Shown piece after piece: positions 8,812 through 17,450 of a stretch of 64,000 nt of DNA; position 1 is the stretch's first letter, and each line of letters opens with the position of its first letter. The position numbers were made by a program, and so were the translations under genes. Below the pieces are notes generated by a model. It saw only the letters and a program-made list of their open reading frames with translations, ran no database searches and was not told the DNA's origin. Origin of the DNA: Thiomicrorhabdus arctica DSM 13458 (lineage in GTDB: Bacteria > Pseudomonadota > Gammaproteobacteria > Thiomicrospirales > Thiomicrospiraceae). The stretch covers positions 1,674,001 through 1,738,000 of the forward strand of contig NZ_KB905899.1 in assembly GCF_000381085.1 (NCBI RefSeq), written 5' to 3'.

Positions 8812-10206
8812 ATGAATATCGTAATCTTAGGCGCAGGTCAGGTAGGCTCCTCTCTTGCTGAATTACTGGCTAATGAAAATCATGATGTCACCGTGGTTGA
8901 CCTCGACAGACTGCATTTGCAACGCCTGCAAGACCGCCTCGATATTCGGACTATTTGTGGTCATGCATCGCACCCGGATATACTCGCGCAAGCCGGATTG
9001 GAAGATGCCGACATGCTCATTGCTGCGACTCAAAACGATGAAACCAATATCGTCGCGTGTCAACTTGCCCACATCATGCATAAGACCGGTACTAAAATTG
9101 CCCGGGTACGAAGCCGTTCTTATTTAGACCATCCCGAATTGTTTGATAAACATAACGACAATGCCATTCCCATAGATGTCTTAATTAGTCCAGAAAGCCT
9201 GGTCACAGACTATATATTACAGCTTATCGATTACCCTGGATCACTACAGGTAATCGACTTTTCTGAAGGCAAGGTGCGTATGGTTGCGATGCGTGCCTAC
9301 GCCGATGGTTTGCTGGTAAACAATAAAATTCGTACCCTTAATGAACACCTTCCAGCGAATATTAAAACGCGTATTGTTGCCATCTATCGACGTGATGAAG
9401 TGGTCATGCCAACCGGTGATACTGTCATACAAGCAGGCGATGAGGTTTTCTTTTTGGCGGAACCTAAACATATCTCGGCGATTGTTTCTGAGCTACGCCA
9501 TAAAAAAGAGCGACCTTCACGTAATATCATGATTGGTGGAGGCGGAAATATAGGCTTTAGTTTAGCGCAAGCGCTGGAAGCCGATCACCAAGTAAAACTC
9601 ATTGATCGCAATATGGAACAGGCGCGTCAAGTTGCCGAAACACTTGACCGCACCATCATTATCCACGGGGATGTCTCGGATAAAGACCTTCTTTTAGAAG
9701 AGAATATTGATGAAATAGACCTGTTTGTCGCAGTGACGAATAATGATGAAGCCAATATCATCTCCGGCATGCTCGCTAAAAAACTCGGTGTTAGACGAGT
9801 GATTGCACTGGTAAACAACCAATCCTATGTTGAACTGATTCAGCTCAACAGCATTGACGTTGCCATTTCCGCAGACAGCATCACCACCAGTAACTTATTG
9901 CATTATATGCGCCAAGGTGACACTGTTAAAGCAGCGACTTTAAGACGTGGTGCTGCAGAAGCCATGGAAGTCATTGCCCATGGCAGTGAAAATAGCTCCG
10001 CGATTATCGGTCAAAAAATTGGCGACATCCCTTGGCCAAGCGATATTACCATCGGCTGTATTATCCGAGGTCAAGAGGTGATCATCGCCCATCGTAGTTT
10101 AGAAATCCAAGCTGAAGATCATGTCATTCTATTTTTGACCGATCCTAAAAGTTCTGCCGAAATATCCAAGCTCTTCTCGCCCGAAGTAAAACAAAATTGG
10201 TTTTAA
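8812..10206 (+). CDS. trkA: Trk potassium uptake system NAD-binding regulatory protein TrkA
   Basis: Peripheral cytoplasmic subunit that gates the TrkH potassium channel in response to nucleotide binding. The 464-residue protein is a tandem of two RCK units. Each has an RCK_N Rossmann domain with a glycine-rich loop (GAGQVGSSLAELL at about 7-19 and GGGGNIGFSLAQAL at about 242-255) and an RCK_C domain at about 145-225 and 375-455. The length matches E. coli TrkA (458). It is followed directly by trkH, forming the usual pair. No Shine-Dalgarno is obvious before the ATG at 8812, and a possible RNA structure precedes it. Confidence 0.96.
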   Translation: MNIVILGAGQVGSSLAELLANENHDVTVVDLDRLHLQRLQDRLDIRTICGHASHPDILAQAGLEDADMLIAATQNDETNIVACQLAHIMHKTGTKIARVRSRSYLDHPELFDKHNDNAIPIDVLISPESLVTDYILQLIDYPGSLQVIDFSEGKVRMVAMRAYADGLLVNNKIRTLNEHLPANIKTRIVAIYRRDEVVMPTGDTVIQAGDEVFFLAEPKHISAIVSELRHKKERPSRNIMIGGGGNIGFSLAQALEADHQVKLIDRNMEQARQVAETLDRTIIIHGDVSDKDLLLEENIDEIDLFVAVTNNDEANIISGMLAKKLGVRRVIALVNNQSYVELIQLNSIDVAISADSITTSNLLHYMRQGDTVKAATLRRGAAEAMEVIAHGSENSSAIIGQKIGDIPWPSDITIGCIIRGQEVIIAHRSLEIQAEDHVILFLTDPKSSAEISKLFSPEVKQNWF

Positions 10207-10288
10207 GATTTAAAGTGATCCGCTTAAGCATGGAAAAGGCGCAACAGATGCTCGGTTTCAAACGATGATGAAAGGTTAATCTCCCACA

Positions 10289-11740
10289 ATGCATTCTAAA
10301 ATTATCTTAAAAATACTTGGCTTATTCCTGATGGTCTTTAGTGCGAGCCTCGTGCCACCTGTCCTGATTGCACTCTTTTATCAAGACGGCGCATTTGTCT
10401 CTTTTTCGAACGTTTTAATTGGGGTATTGGTACTGGGATTACTGCTTTGGTATCCTGTGCGTAACCATAAGCGAGAACTCAAGATCCGCGATGGATTTTT
10501 AATCGTTGTCATGTTCTGGACCGTACTGGGATTTGTGGGCGCACTGCCTTTTTACATCGAAAAAGAAGTTCCATTGAGCTTAACCGATGCTATTTTTGAG
10601 TCCTTCTCTGGCCTGACAACTACTGGCGCCACGATTCTAACCGGCCTTGATGATATGCCACACGCCATTCTCTGGTACCGCCAACAACTGCAATGGATGG
10701 GCGGCATGGGGATTATCGTTTTGGCGGTTGCCATCTTACCGATGCTGGGCATTGGGGGCATGCAGCTCTACCGTGCGGAAACACCTGGCCCGGTGAAAGA
10801 TACCAAAATTGCCCCACGCATTTCACAAACGGCTAAGGCTCTCTGGTACATTTATGTCGGACTCACCATATCATGTGCCCTTGGTTACTGGTTTGCAGGT
10901 ATGAATTGGTTTGACGCATTTACCCACAGCTTTTCAACCGTGGCGATTGGTGGATTTTCCACCCATGATGCCAGCATTGCTTATTTTAATAGCCCTGCCA
11001 TTGAAGGTGTTGCCATATTTTTTATGATTGCTTCTGGGATTAATTTCGCGCTGCACTTCACCGCTTTTAGACACCTAAAAGGCTTATCCTACTTTCGTGA
11101 TCCCGAGTTTAAGGCCTATATCAGCTTACTCATCATTGGGGTGTTAGTGGCCACCAGTTACCTTTATCTCCATCAAATCTATCCAACCCTAGGAGATGCA
11201 TTTCGTTACGGACTTTTCCAAACCGTCTCCATCGCCACCACGACCGGTTTTACCAATTCTGACTTTGCATTATGGCCCGCCTTCTTACCCATCATGCTCA
11301 TTTTTATGAGTTTTATCGGTGGCAGCGCAGGCTCCACAGCCGGTGGTATGAAAATGATTCGTTTTGTTCTATTGTTTAAACAAGGCATGCGAGAAATCAA
11401 AAGCTTATTACACCCTAATGCCATTCTGCCCGTTAAGCTCAATGGTAAAAGTATTCCTGAGAAAGTCATGACGGCTGTCTGGGGGTTTTTCTCGGTGTAT
11501 GTCTTTACCTTTGCCATTTTAATGCTGATGATCATGGCACTAGGCGTTGATCAAACCACTGCATTTTCAGCAATCGCCGCCATGATGAACAACTTAGGTC
11601 CAGGTTTGGGCGAGGTTGCCTTCAATTACCAAACCATGAGCGATCCGGTCAAGTGGATTTTGACCTTTGCGATGTTATTGGGTCGACTTGAGATATTCAC
11701 TTTATTAGTTCTATTTACGACGGCTTTCTGGCGTAAATAG
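10289..11740 (+). CDS. trkH: Trk potassium uptake transmembrane protein TrkH
   Basis: The membrane channel-like subunit of the Trk potassium uptake system, 483 residues, built of four repeated membrane-pore-membrane units. The pore-loop glycines of the selectivity filter are visible in all four units: TTTGAT, VAIGGFST, TTTGFT and NNLGPGL. Hydrophobic segments continue throughout, as expected for a polytopic inner-membrane protein. It lies 82 bases downstream of trkA, with AAAGG ahead of the start. Length is normal for the family. Confidence 0.96.
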   Translation: MHSKIILKILGLFLMVFSASLVPPVLIALFYQDGAFVSFSNVLIGVLVLGLLLWYPVRNHKRELKIRDGFLIVVMFWTVLGFVGALPFYIEKEVPLSLTDAIFESFSGLTTTGATILTGLDDMPHAILWYRQQLQWMGGMGIIVLAVAILPMLGIGGMQLYRAETPGPVKDTKIAPRISQTAKALWYIYVGLTISCALGYWFAGMNWFDAFTHSFSTVAIGGFSTHDASIAYFNSPAIEGVAIFFMIASGINFALHFTAFRHLKGLSYFRDPEFKAYISLLIIGVLVATSYLYLHQIYPTLGDAFRYGLFQTVSIATTTGFTNSDFALWPAFLPIMLIFMSFIGGSAGSTAGGMKMIRFVLLFKQGMREIKSLLHPNAILPVKLNGKSIPEKVMTAVWGFFSVYVFTFAILMLMIMALGVDQTTAFSAIAAMMNNLGPGLGEVAFNYQTMSDPVKWILTFAMLLGRLEIFTLLVLFTTAFWRK

Positions 11741-11772
11741 AGCGAATAACAGATCGCCAAAATGAGCCGCAT

Positions 11773-12399
11773 ATGAGTCACACGAAAACGCTAAATTCCG
11801 CCGAAAAATGGGATGCAAAATACCAGCAAGCCTCCCTAAAAACACCTGCTAACCCAAGTTATGTGCTTAAACAGCACAGTCGTTTACTGCCGTTTCGTGG
11901 GCAAGCCCTTGAACTGGCGTGCGGTTTGGGGGGCAATGCCCGTTTTCTGGCACTCTGTGGATTAAAAACACATGCTTGGGATATCTCGGACACGGCCTTA
12001 ACCATCCTCAATAATTGGGCGAGTCTTAACCACCAGCCCATCACCCCCTTGATTACGGATTTAGAGCAGATGATTCTGCCCTTTCAGCAATTTGATGTCA
12101 TCGTGGTCAGTCATTATTTGGACAGAAGCTTGTTCTCAGCCATTGAAGACGCGCTTAAACCCGGCGGTTTACTCTTCTATCAGACCTTTTTAGGACCTGT
12201 GCAAGACAATGCACCACAGAATCCAGATTTTTACATCCACTCTGGAGAGTTCAACCAGGCCTGGTCAAAACTCACCACCGAAGTCTATGGAGAAGGTTGG
12301 TTAACAAATGAAAATCACCGTGAAAATGACCCAGAACAGACATCTGAAAATACCTCAAAACATCGGTATGCCTGGTATATTGGCCGTAAAATCGCGTGA
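11773..12399 (+). CDS. Class I SAM-dependent methyltransferase
   Basis: A 208-residue Rossmann-fold methyltransferase. The AdoMet-binding motif I is ALELACGLGGNARFLA (about 41-56), motif II is around HAWDIS (67-72), and later strands include QFDVIVVSHYLDRSLF and LKPGGLLFYQTF. It most resembles the small TehB/UbiE-like methyltransferases of unknown substrate. A perfect copy of the interspersed palindrome lies in the C-terminal part and encodes NQAWS. The gene starts 32 bases after trkH, and its stop overlaps the GTG start of the next gene, so it is probably co-transcribed with the EamA transporter. Confidence 0.82.
   Translation: MSHTKTLNSAEKWDAKYQQASLKTPANPSYVLKQHSRLLPFRGQALELACGLGGNARFLALCGLKTHAWDISDTALTILNNWASLNHQPITPLITDLEQMILPFQQFDVIVVSHYLDRSLFSAIEDALKPGGLLFYQTFLGPVQDNAPQNPDFYIHSGEFNQAWSKLTTEVYGEGWLTNENHRENDPEQTSENTSKHRYAWYIGRKIA
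12254..12265. repeat. Interspersed palindrome copy (12 bp, inside the methyltransferase gene)
   Basis: Perfect ACCAGGCCTGGT, read in frame as NQAWS. Confidence 0.85.
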
Positions 12400-13310
12400 T
12401 TAAATTTCCCAATTTATCCCCCATCACCATCGGCTTTATCTTAGCCATCTTCGGCACAGCACTGTTCTCGCTCAAATCCATCTTTATCAAACTCGCTTAT
12501 GCAGAAGGTTTAAATTCTGACAGTGTATTAATGATACGTATGGCGATTGCTCTGCCGATTTACCTAGTGATTCTATTTTGGTTAAGTCGTGTACAAACCA
12601 AACCCGAAGGACTCAACTCAAAACTTCTCAAGATCACTTTTTTAGGGTTTATCGGTTACTACCTCGCGTCTTATTTAGACCTGAAAGGCCTAGAGATGAT
12701 CTCTGCTCAGCTTGAACGACTGACGCTGTTTACCTATCCGATTATGGTGTCCATTTTAGGCGCACTGTTTTTCAAGACACCTATCACTCGGAAAGTGTTA
12801 CTCGCGCTGGTCATCACCTATGGAGGGCTCTTAATTGTGTTTGCTAAGGAAGTTTCACTCAGTGGAGAACAAGTCCCCCTTGGCACCTTACTGGTCTTTT
12901 TAGCCGCCTTAAGCTTCTCTTTCTATGTGCTGCTTGGTAAACAGATGATTAACCAGATTGGTAGCTTATGGTTCACCAGTCTCGCCATGAGCATCTCGAG
13001 TATTTTTGTACTGTTGCACTTTGGACTCTTCAGTGATTTTTCAAATCTGAGTGTGACCCCAATGGCATGGCTGTGGTTAGGCTTACTCGCCATTTTCAGC
13101 ACGGTCATTCCCAGTTTTATGATCAGCGAAGCCATCGCCAAAATAGGCCCCGCGCAAACCGGTATAGTCGGCATCTTAGGCCCGGTTGTCACCATGGGCT
13201 TGGCGATTACCATTCTCGAAGAAGTCTTTACGGTTTGGCATGCTTTAGGGATGGTTTTGGTGATTGGTGGGGTAGCGATATTGACGATTAGAAGTAAACC
13301 TGCGGTTTAA
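12396..13310 (+). CDS. EamA/DMT-family membrane transporter
   Basis: A 304-residue protein with about ten hydrophobic segments arranged as two EamA repeats. The first repeat is about residues 7-140 and the second about 152-298. The drug/metabolite transporter pattern is visible in GTALFSLKSIFIKLAYAEG and, in the second repeat, GTLLVFLAALSFSFYVLLGK and GPAQTGIVGILGPVVTM. Substrates of this family are mostly unknown metabolites, so no specific function is offered. Translation starts at GTG 12396, overlapping the preceding stop by four bases, which implies translational coupling with the methyltransferase. Confidence 0.88.
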   Translation: MIKFPNLSPITIGFILAIFGTALFSLKSIFIKLAYAEGLNSDSVLMIRMAIALPIYLVILFWLSRVQTKPEGLNSKLLKITFLGFIGYYLASYLDLKGLEMISAQLERLTLFTYPIMVSILGALFFKTPITRKVLLALVITYGGLLIVFAKEVSLSGEQVPLGTLLVFLAALSFSFYVLLGKQMINQIGSLWFTSLAMSISSIFVLLHFGLFSDFSNLSVTPMAWLWLGLLAIFSTVIPSFMISEAIAKIGPAQTGIVGILGPVVTMGLAITILEEVFTVWHALGMVLVIGGVAILTIRSKPAV

Positions 13311-13326
13311 ATCGCATTACAAAACT

Positions 13327-13338
13327 ACCAGGGCTGGT
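13327..13338. repeat. Near copy of the interspersed palindrome
   Basis: ACCAGGGCTGGT, one mismatch from the consensus, in the gap after the EamA gene and flanked by T/A to give a slightly longer imperfect palindrome. Confidence 0.5.
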
Positions 13339-13420
13339 AAGTTAAACCTCTCCTAAAAGACGTATTATTTACTTATACAGATACAATGAACGGTATTAAT
13401 TTAAACAAGAAGGGATAAGA

Positions 13421-13789
13421 ATGGAACAGATCCTTTATGCAGTGGTCGCTATGATTATATTTGGGACTATATCGGGGGTAACACGTCTAGCTTATAGACA
13501 CCCTGAAGGATATAAAGCGATATCCTGCACTCTAATGGCTCTTCTTATGACTATAACTTGCGCATTAGTAGCCTGGAACCTTGCCGTAACTATGACTGGA
13601 GGTGAACTTCATAGTTTGATAGAAGCATCAAAAACTGTTGAATCTGGCAATGTTATGCGAACACTACAGATTCCGTCTTTTATACTGATAGCGGTACCAA
13701 GTCTTTCGGTTTACTTGATTTTTCTGCTTTTTTTACCAAAATTACTAGGTACGCATGTAAACATAAAAGGAAATATAGATAAAGAGTAA
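13421..13789 (+). CDS. Small membrane protein of unknown function
   Basis: A 122-residue protein that I do not recognise. It has three predicted membrane segments: about 4-22 (LYAVVAMIIFGTISGV), 37-58 (LMALLMTITCALVAWNLAV) and 90-110 (ILIAVPSLSVYLIFLLFL), and short charged ends. A good Shine-Dalgarno (AGAAGGGA) stands before the ATG at 13421, which supports it as a real gene. Its codon use is more AT-rich than the neighbouring core genes. It marks the left end of the accessory region that holds the hairpin repeats. Confidence 0.6.
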   Translation: MEQILYAVVAMIIFGTISGVTRLAYRHPEGYKAISCTLMALLMTITCALVAWNLAVTMTGGELHSLIEASKTVESGNVMRTLQIPSFILIAVPSLSVYLIFLLFLPKLLGTHVNIKGNIDKE

Positions 13790-13823
13790 AGCGGGACGTT
13801 GCCCTTTTAGCTCTAATAACCTG

Positions 13824-14071
13824 TTGAGAAGCCTTTCTGAAATTGGTCATTCACCCTTATTTTCCATAAAGGCTTCCCGTGACTATTTTGCTTGCCCCTA
13901 CTACTGTCAAAACCAGTAACCACAAAAGGGCACCCCGCTCAATCAATTGGCATTCCCTAAACTCATTCACTGAAATCCCAGAACTCGCTGGCGCTCAAAC
14001 ACCTGGGATTTTTCAACGTTCATTTCGTTAAGGGCATTGCTCGATTGCTTTCAAAGGGGAATTTGGCGTGA
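13824..14071 (-). repeat. Hairpin repeat copy A (inverted, diverged)
   Basis: Read on the minus strand, this stretch aligns from end to end with copies B and C: the same start (TCACG), a matching central hairpin (AAATCCCAG/CTGGGATTT around a GAGCG...AGCGAGTT loop), a GGTTACT segment, CACGGGAAGCC and a final GGCTTCTCAA. It is more diverged than B and C, but the arms of the central stem change together, so pairing is preserved. Confidence 0.7.
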
Positions 14072-14107
14072 GATTTTATTGTTCAGATAAGCTTGATATT
14101 GAAAGTA

Positions 14108-14119
14108 ACCAGGCCTGGT
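14108..14119. repeat. Interspersed palindrome copy (12 bp, intergenic)
   Basis: Perfect ACCAGGCCTGGT, 55 bases before hairpin repeat copy B. Confidence 0.85.
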
Positions 14120-14162
14120 CAAATCCAAAAGCACTACATAAACCCAATAAAGAACAGACGAG

Positions 14163-14399
14163 CTCACGTGGAGACCTCCCCTTTTGTAAGCAATCGTCAT
14201 TTCACTTAGCGAAGGACGCGTTTAAACATTCCCTGTGTCTGAGCGAAGCGAGTTTAGGGAATGTCAGCGAACAAGCTTAGTGAAATAGAGGGCGTCAGCA
14301 GGGTGTCTTTTGTTTGGTTACTTTATTTGGACAAGCAAATAAAGTGACGGGAAGCCGTAGATAAAAATAAAGGCCTATAAATATCAAAAGGCTTCTCAA
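14163..14399 (+). repeat. Hairpin repeat copy B
   Basis: A 237-bp element, clearly homologous to copy C. It holds an outer stem ATTTCACTTAGC/GCTTAGTGAAAT (14199-14210 and 14275-14286), an inner stem CATTCCCT/AGGGAATG (14227-14234 and 14256-14263), and a 3' hairpin TTACTTTATTTG/CAAATAAAGTGA (14318-14329 and 14336-14347). GAAGCC and GGCTTC near the 3' end can form a closing stem. The only open frame here (14068-14280) runs through the stems and does not look like a gene. Confidence 0.8.
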
Positions 14400-14416
14400 G
14401 CATTGATGAAAAGAAA

Positions 14417-14442
14417 ATATATAACCAGGCCTGGTTATATAT
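14417..14442. repeat. Interspersed palindrome copy with arms extended to 26 bp
   Basis: The ACCAGGCCTGGT core (14424-14435) is flanked by matching AT-rich arms, so the whole 26 bp is a perfect palindrome. It lies 56 bases before hairpin repeat copy C. Confidence 0.85.
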
Positions 14443-14479
14443 CAAAGCCCAGACAACGCCAAAATCAAACATATTGAAT

Positions 14480-14717
14480 TCACGTGGAGACCTCCCCTTT
14501 TGTAAGCAATCGTGCAATTCACTTAGTGAAGGACGCGTTTAAACATTCCCAATGTCTGAACGGAGCGAGTTCTGGGAATGTCAGCGGACAAGCTTAGTGA
14601 AATAGAGGGCGTCAGCAGGGTGTCTTTTGTTTGGTTACTTTATTTGGACAAGCAAATAAAGTGACGGGAAGCCGAAAGAGAAAATAAAGAGTTATAAATA
14701 TCAAAAAGTCTTCTCAA
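14480..14717 (+). repeat. Hairpin repeat copy C
   Basis: A 238-bp direct copy of element B with scattered substitutions. The inner stem is CATTCCCA/TGGGAATG, where copy B has CATTCCCT/AGGGAATG: a compensatory change. The 3' hairpin and the GACGGGAAGCC segment are identical to B. Confidence 0.8.
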
Positions 14718-14756
14718 CTTATAACAAAATCAAATTGAAACCATCAATAAAAACCT

Positions 14757-14768
14757 ACCAGGCCTGGT
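14757..14768. repeat. Interspersed palindrome copy (12 bp, intergenic)
   Basis: Perfect ACCAGGCCTGGT, 40 bases after hairpin repeat copy C, so palindromes and repeats alternate in this array. Confidence 0.85.
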
Positions 14769-14891
14769 CAATCTACTTTTATACTAAGAATATGCGCATT
14801 ATTGCTTTTATTCATTTAAAATAAATGACATTCATATCATAAAACGACTGCCATCCGCTCAACATTAACTACCATAAATAGAATCATAACA

Positions 14892-15401
14892 ATGCAAAAA
14901 AAAACGAGGTATATACAAACTTTACAGGATTTCTTACTGTTCTTTTTGGGTACTTATATTGGTATCAAACTGTCTCAATTCGGTAACTTTGAGGTCTCCA
15001 AACTATTTAATATCATCGGTTTAACATTTGATATATTTGGGGTCGTTATACTTTCTTACGTGGTCATCTCGAACGAAAAAATAAAAGAAATTGTATCGGG
15101 CTGGGGCGCTGCAACAACGATAAGCATTGTGGGTTTTATGCCCATAGGATTGTTTTTAGGCGCCTTAATCGGCATTAAATTTTTGGGCCACGAAGAGGTC
15201 AATAATTTATTTTCATATTATTTACCCATTACTGTCTATGCTTTGTTATCCGCCTTTTTTATAGAAGATACGATTCTCATGCCAAAATTTAGTGTGTTTA
15301 AATCGCAAGATACGCGCATTAAAGTGCTTGGCGGTTTTTTTCTTTTGTCAGGCTTATGCATACAACTCTATGCTGCCGTTCTAGACTTGCTTGGAAAATA
15401 A
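14892..15401 (+). CDS. Membrane protein of unknown function
   Basis: A 169-residue protein that I do not recognise. Four hydrophobic segments are clear: about 10-30 (LQDFLLFFLGTYIGIKL), 36-58 (LFNIIGLTFDIFGVVILSYVV), 72-95 (AATTISIVGFMPIGLFLGALIGI) and 108-125, with a fifth at the C-terminus (VLGGFFLLSGLCIQLYAAVLDLL). There are no catalytic-looking motifs. It stands alone between the hairpin-repeat array and a convergent DUF2141 gene. Codon use is AT-rich like the rest of this accessory stretch. Confidence 0.55.
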   Translation: MQKKTRYIQTLQDFLLFFLGTYIGIKLSQFGNFEVSKLFNIIGLTFDIFGVVILSYVVISNEKIKEIVSGWGAATTISIVGFMPIGLFLGALIGIKFLGHEEVNNLFSYYLPITVYALLSAFFIEDTILMPKFSVFKSQDTRIKVLGGFFLLSGLCIQLYAAVLDLLGK

Positions 15402-15457
15402 ATGCCAATATTTGATTGAGCCATTAGGCTTGTATATTATGCTTCAGTCGTAATTTC

Positions 15458-15469
15458 ACCAGGCCTGAT
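15458..15469. repeat. Near copy of the interspersed palindrome
   Basis: ACCAGGCCTGAT, one mismatch, in the gap between two convergent genes. Confidence 0.5.
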
Positions 15470-15583
15470 AGGTTTTAAAAGCCCAACTAAAGATAGACTA
15501 TAAACAGACCCCTTAAACGACTGAATCGTTGTGCTTAATTAAAGTAAGAAAGTAGAAATACCCAATATTCATGCATGGGGTGT

Positions 15584-16102
15584 TCAGTAACTTAGACTCA
15601 TCTTCATATCTATATTCTGCCCATCGTATTGGAAACTAGCGGCAGAGAATGACGGAGCGCTCAGTAATGCTTCGGCGTTGTTTGAGAAACCAAAGCCTTC
15701 CTTTGGGTCACCCAACCAGTTGGTGTCCAGACTGCCATTCATATTCTCATCATGAATGACGGCCATCGCATAGTTACCCGGCGGAATGTCTGAAAAGTGA
15801 CAAGTCGCCTGGGACTCCTGAATTTTGATGATTGTAATATTCGTTGCAAAGCGCAAAAAATCTTTAGGGAAGCCCTTCGGCGATTGGAACAACGCGCACG
15901 CTATGGCTCCAGTGCTGTTGCTTATTTTCAGAATCTTCACGTGAATTCCAGAGCATGGTGGTTGGGCAAAAGCGAGGTTGGGAAGACTCGCAAACATCAA
16001 CATCAAACACCATGCTGCGCATCGGGCTCCCATTGATATCCATACCTGTAGCCCTCTGATGGCGAAGGCCGCTGTTGACTTCCGATTGATTGACTTATTC
16101 AT
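15584..16102 (-). CDS. DUF2141 family exported protein
   Basis: A 172-residue secreted protein. The N-terminus is long and basic, followed by a hydrophobic stretch and an ALA-type cleavage site (MLMFASLPNLAFA, about 35-47), which reads as a signal peptide. The mature part has the DUF2141 pattern: GAIACALFQSPKGFP, a segment ending in CHFSDIPPGNYAMAVIHDEN, MNGSLDTNWLGDPKEGFGFS, and a beta-strand tail with IDMKMSLSY. The function of the family is unknown. An AGGA Shine-Dalgarno stands five bases before the ATG. The leader (16103-16260) may contain a hairpin. Confidence 0.85.
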   Translation of the reverse strand: MNKSINRKSTAAFAIRGLQVWISMGARCAAWCLMLMFASLPNLAFAQPPCSGIHVKILKISNSTGAIACALFQSPKGFPKDFLRFATNITIIKIQESQATCHFSDIPPGNYAMAVIHDENMNGSLDTNWLGDPKEGFGFSNNAEALLSAPSFSAASFQYDGQNIDMKMSLSY

Positions 16103-16326
16103 GAATTTCCTCCCATTTTTAACCTCACATCGTGAGTGGACAGCAGTGGAGCCCGGGTCACTTCTTCCCCTACGTAGATACCTAACCCGAGGACCACCAT
16201 GCTTAAACTGTTAGGCCGCAAGCGTTCTTCGTGTCTGAGTTAATGCGCTGGTTCGGTTCGGTTATTTTATTTTTTATATATTTATTGGGAGTGAGTCATA
16301 CGAAAACTTGCCCCTGTTTTCTTGCA

Positions 16327-16734
16327 TCAACGCCCTATTTTTATATTTCTTGTTTTCACACAGGTATTACTGAAGCCGTCAAACTTATCGCATGTGGTTC
16401 GCACAAATGACTTCTGGGCTGGGTAGAAAGAACACTTTGTTTGATAATGACAGGTACTGTTGAACTTTTCCCAGTGCTGACATTCTTCAACGCATTCGAG
16501 TTTTTTGTACGTATAAGTCGTTTTTTCAAACAGGCAATTTTTATCAAAACTATCCCAGTATTGGCACTCATTGAGAGCCAAAGGCATATCAACAGTTAAC
16601 GGTTGACCGCAAGTGACGGAGAGGTCTCCCTGGTGGTATGTTTCTCCCGTGTTGAGACTTACTTCTTTTGCTCCGACAGGACCTGTCAAAAACGTCATCC
16701 CTACAATTAAACTTATCAACACCTGTTTTTTCAT
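16327..16734 (-). CDS. Small secreted cysteine-rich protein with three repeated Cys motifs
   Basis: The frame extends upstream to 16842 only through a TTG codon; ATG at 16734 starts a typical signal peptide (MKKQVLISLIVGMTFLTGPVGA), so this start is chosen, giving 135 residues. The mature protein has about ten cysteines. Three stretches share a pattern of Cys, aromatic residues and Cys: ECQYWDSFDKNC, ECQHWEKFNSTC and TCDKFDGFSNTC. This suggests a disulfide-stabilised repeat. I recognise no family. No strong Shine-Dalgarno precedes the ATG. Confidence 0.5.
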   Translation of the reverse strand: MKKQVLISLIVGMTFLTGPVGAKEVSLNTGETYHQGDLSVTCGQPLTVDMPLALNECQYWDSFDKNCLFEKTTYTYKKLECVEECQHWEKFNSTCHYQTKCSFYPAQKSFVRTTCDKFDGFSNTCVKTRNIKIGR

Positions 16735-17020
16735 ATTTGAATTCGCTGTTATCTTAGTTTGTTTATAATCGAAATTTTGCAGAGTTGAGTTTCCGGCAAG
16801 ATCAATCCCGTAACTCTTGTTAGCCGGACTATAATTAGACAATATTAACTAGTAATACCACTTATGTCAATCGCTTCTAATAATGCCGTTTTGTGCTTTT
16901 ATTTTATACTTTATCAACACATTTATTAAACTGCGCCAGTCGGTATTTCGTATGCAATTTAATCGACTTTGTCACCCAACCTCTTATGCATCCGCAATCT
17001 AACCCCGCAAAGGTATCTAA

Positions 17021-17302
17021 TTATTTTGAAGACTTGTCATTCACCAAGTCGTCTTCATGGCCGGTAGACGCCAACCTTATTTCACGCACAACTCGTATTG
17101 TCGGCTTAAAGGCAAACAGCAATGATCCGATAATAAAATACCATTTTGCAGCATGTGCATACGACTCATAGAGAAACATAATTGATCCTATGGTAAAGGC
17201 CATCGCCGCCAAAAAATCAACTATCGTGTAGAGAATTTCAAACATTGCATATACTTTTCGTTTGTTCGCTTTAACCCCATGTAACGATCCATCAAAAAAC
17301 AT
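17021..17302 (-). CDS. YrhK-domain membrane protein
   Basis: A 93-residue protein with two membrane segments, at about 26-46 (YTIVDFLAAMAFTIGSIMFL) and 53-68 (WYFIIGSLLFAFKPTI). The arrangement, with VDFLAA, GSIMFLYES, WYFIIGSLLFA and RVVREI, matches the YrhK domain found in small bacterial membrane proteins of unknown role. A GGAG Shine-Dalgarno is placed about ten bases before the ATG, which supports this start. The gene is alone, separated from the neighbouring genes by more than 140 bases on each side. Confidence 0.75.
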   Translation of the reverse strand: MFFDGSLHGVKANKRKVYAMFEILYTIVDFLAAMAFTIGSIMFLYESYAHAAKWYFIIGSLLFAFKPTIRVVREIRLASTGHEDDLVNDKSSK

Positions 17303-17450
17303 TCTACAACTCTCCTTCTAAGATTTGGATTGGCGTTTAAAAAGGCAAAAAACCTTTAAACAATAATATCAATATGCGTCCGAGAGACTCACATTGAGCT
17401 TCACTTATCTGAAAACAGACCAAAAGTCCGTTGTTTAAATGCGGTTATAT

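Noticed and set aside
14068-14280. Open frame of 70 codons across hairpin repeat copy B
   Set aside because: It runs through the palindrome and the nested stems, is not kept in copies A and C, and has no ribosome site. The stems explain the conservation better.
13800-14770. CRISPR array
   Set aside because: The repeats are about 240 bp, in both orientations, with no short spacers and no cas genes; they do not fit CRISPR.
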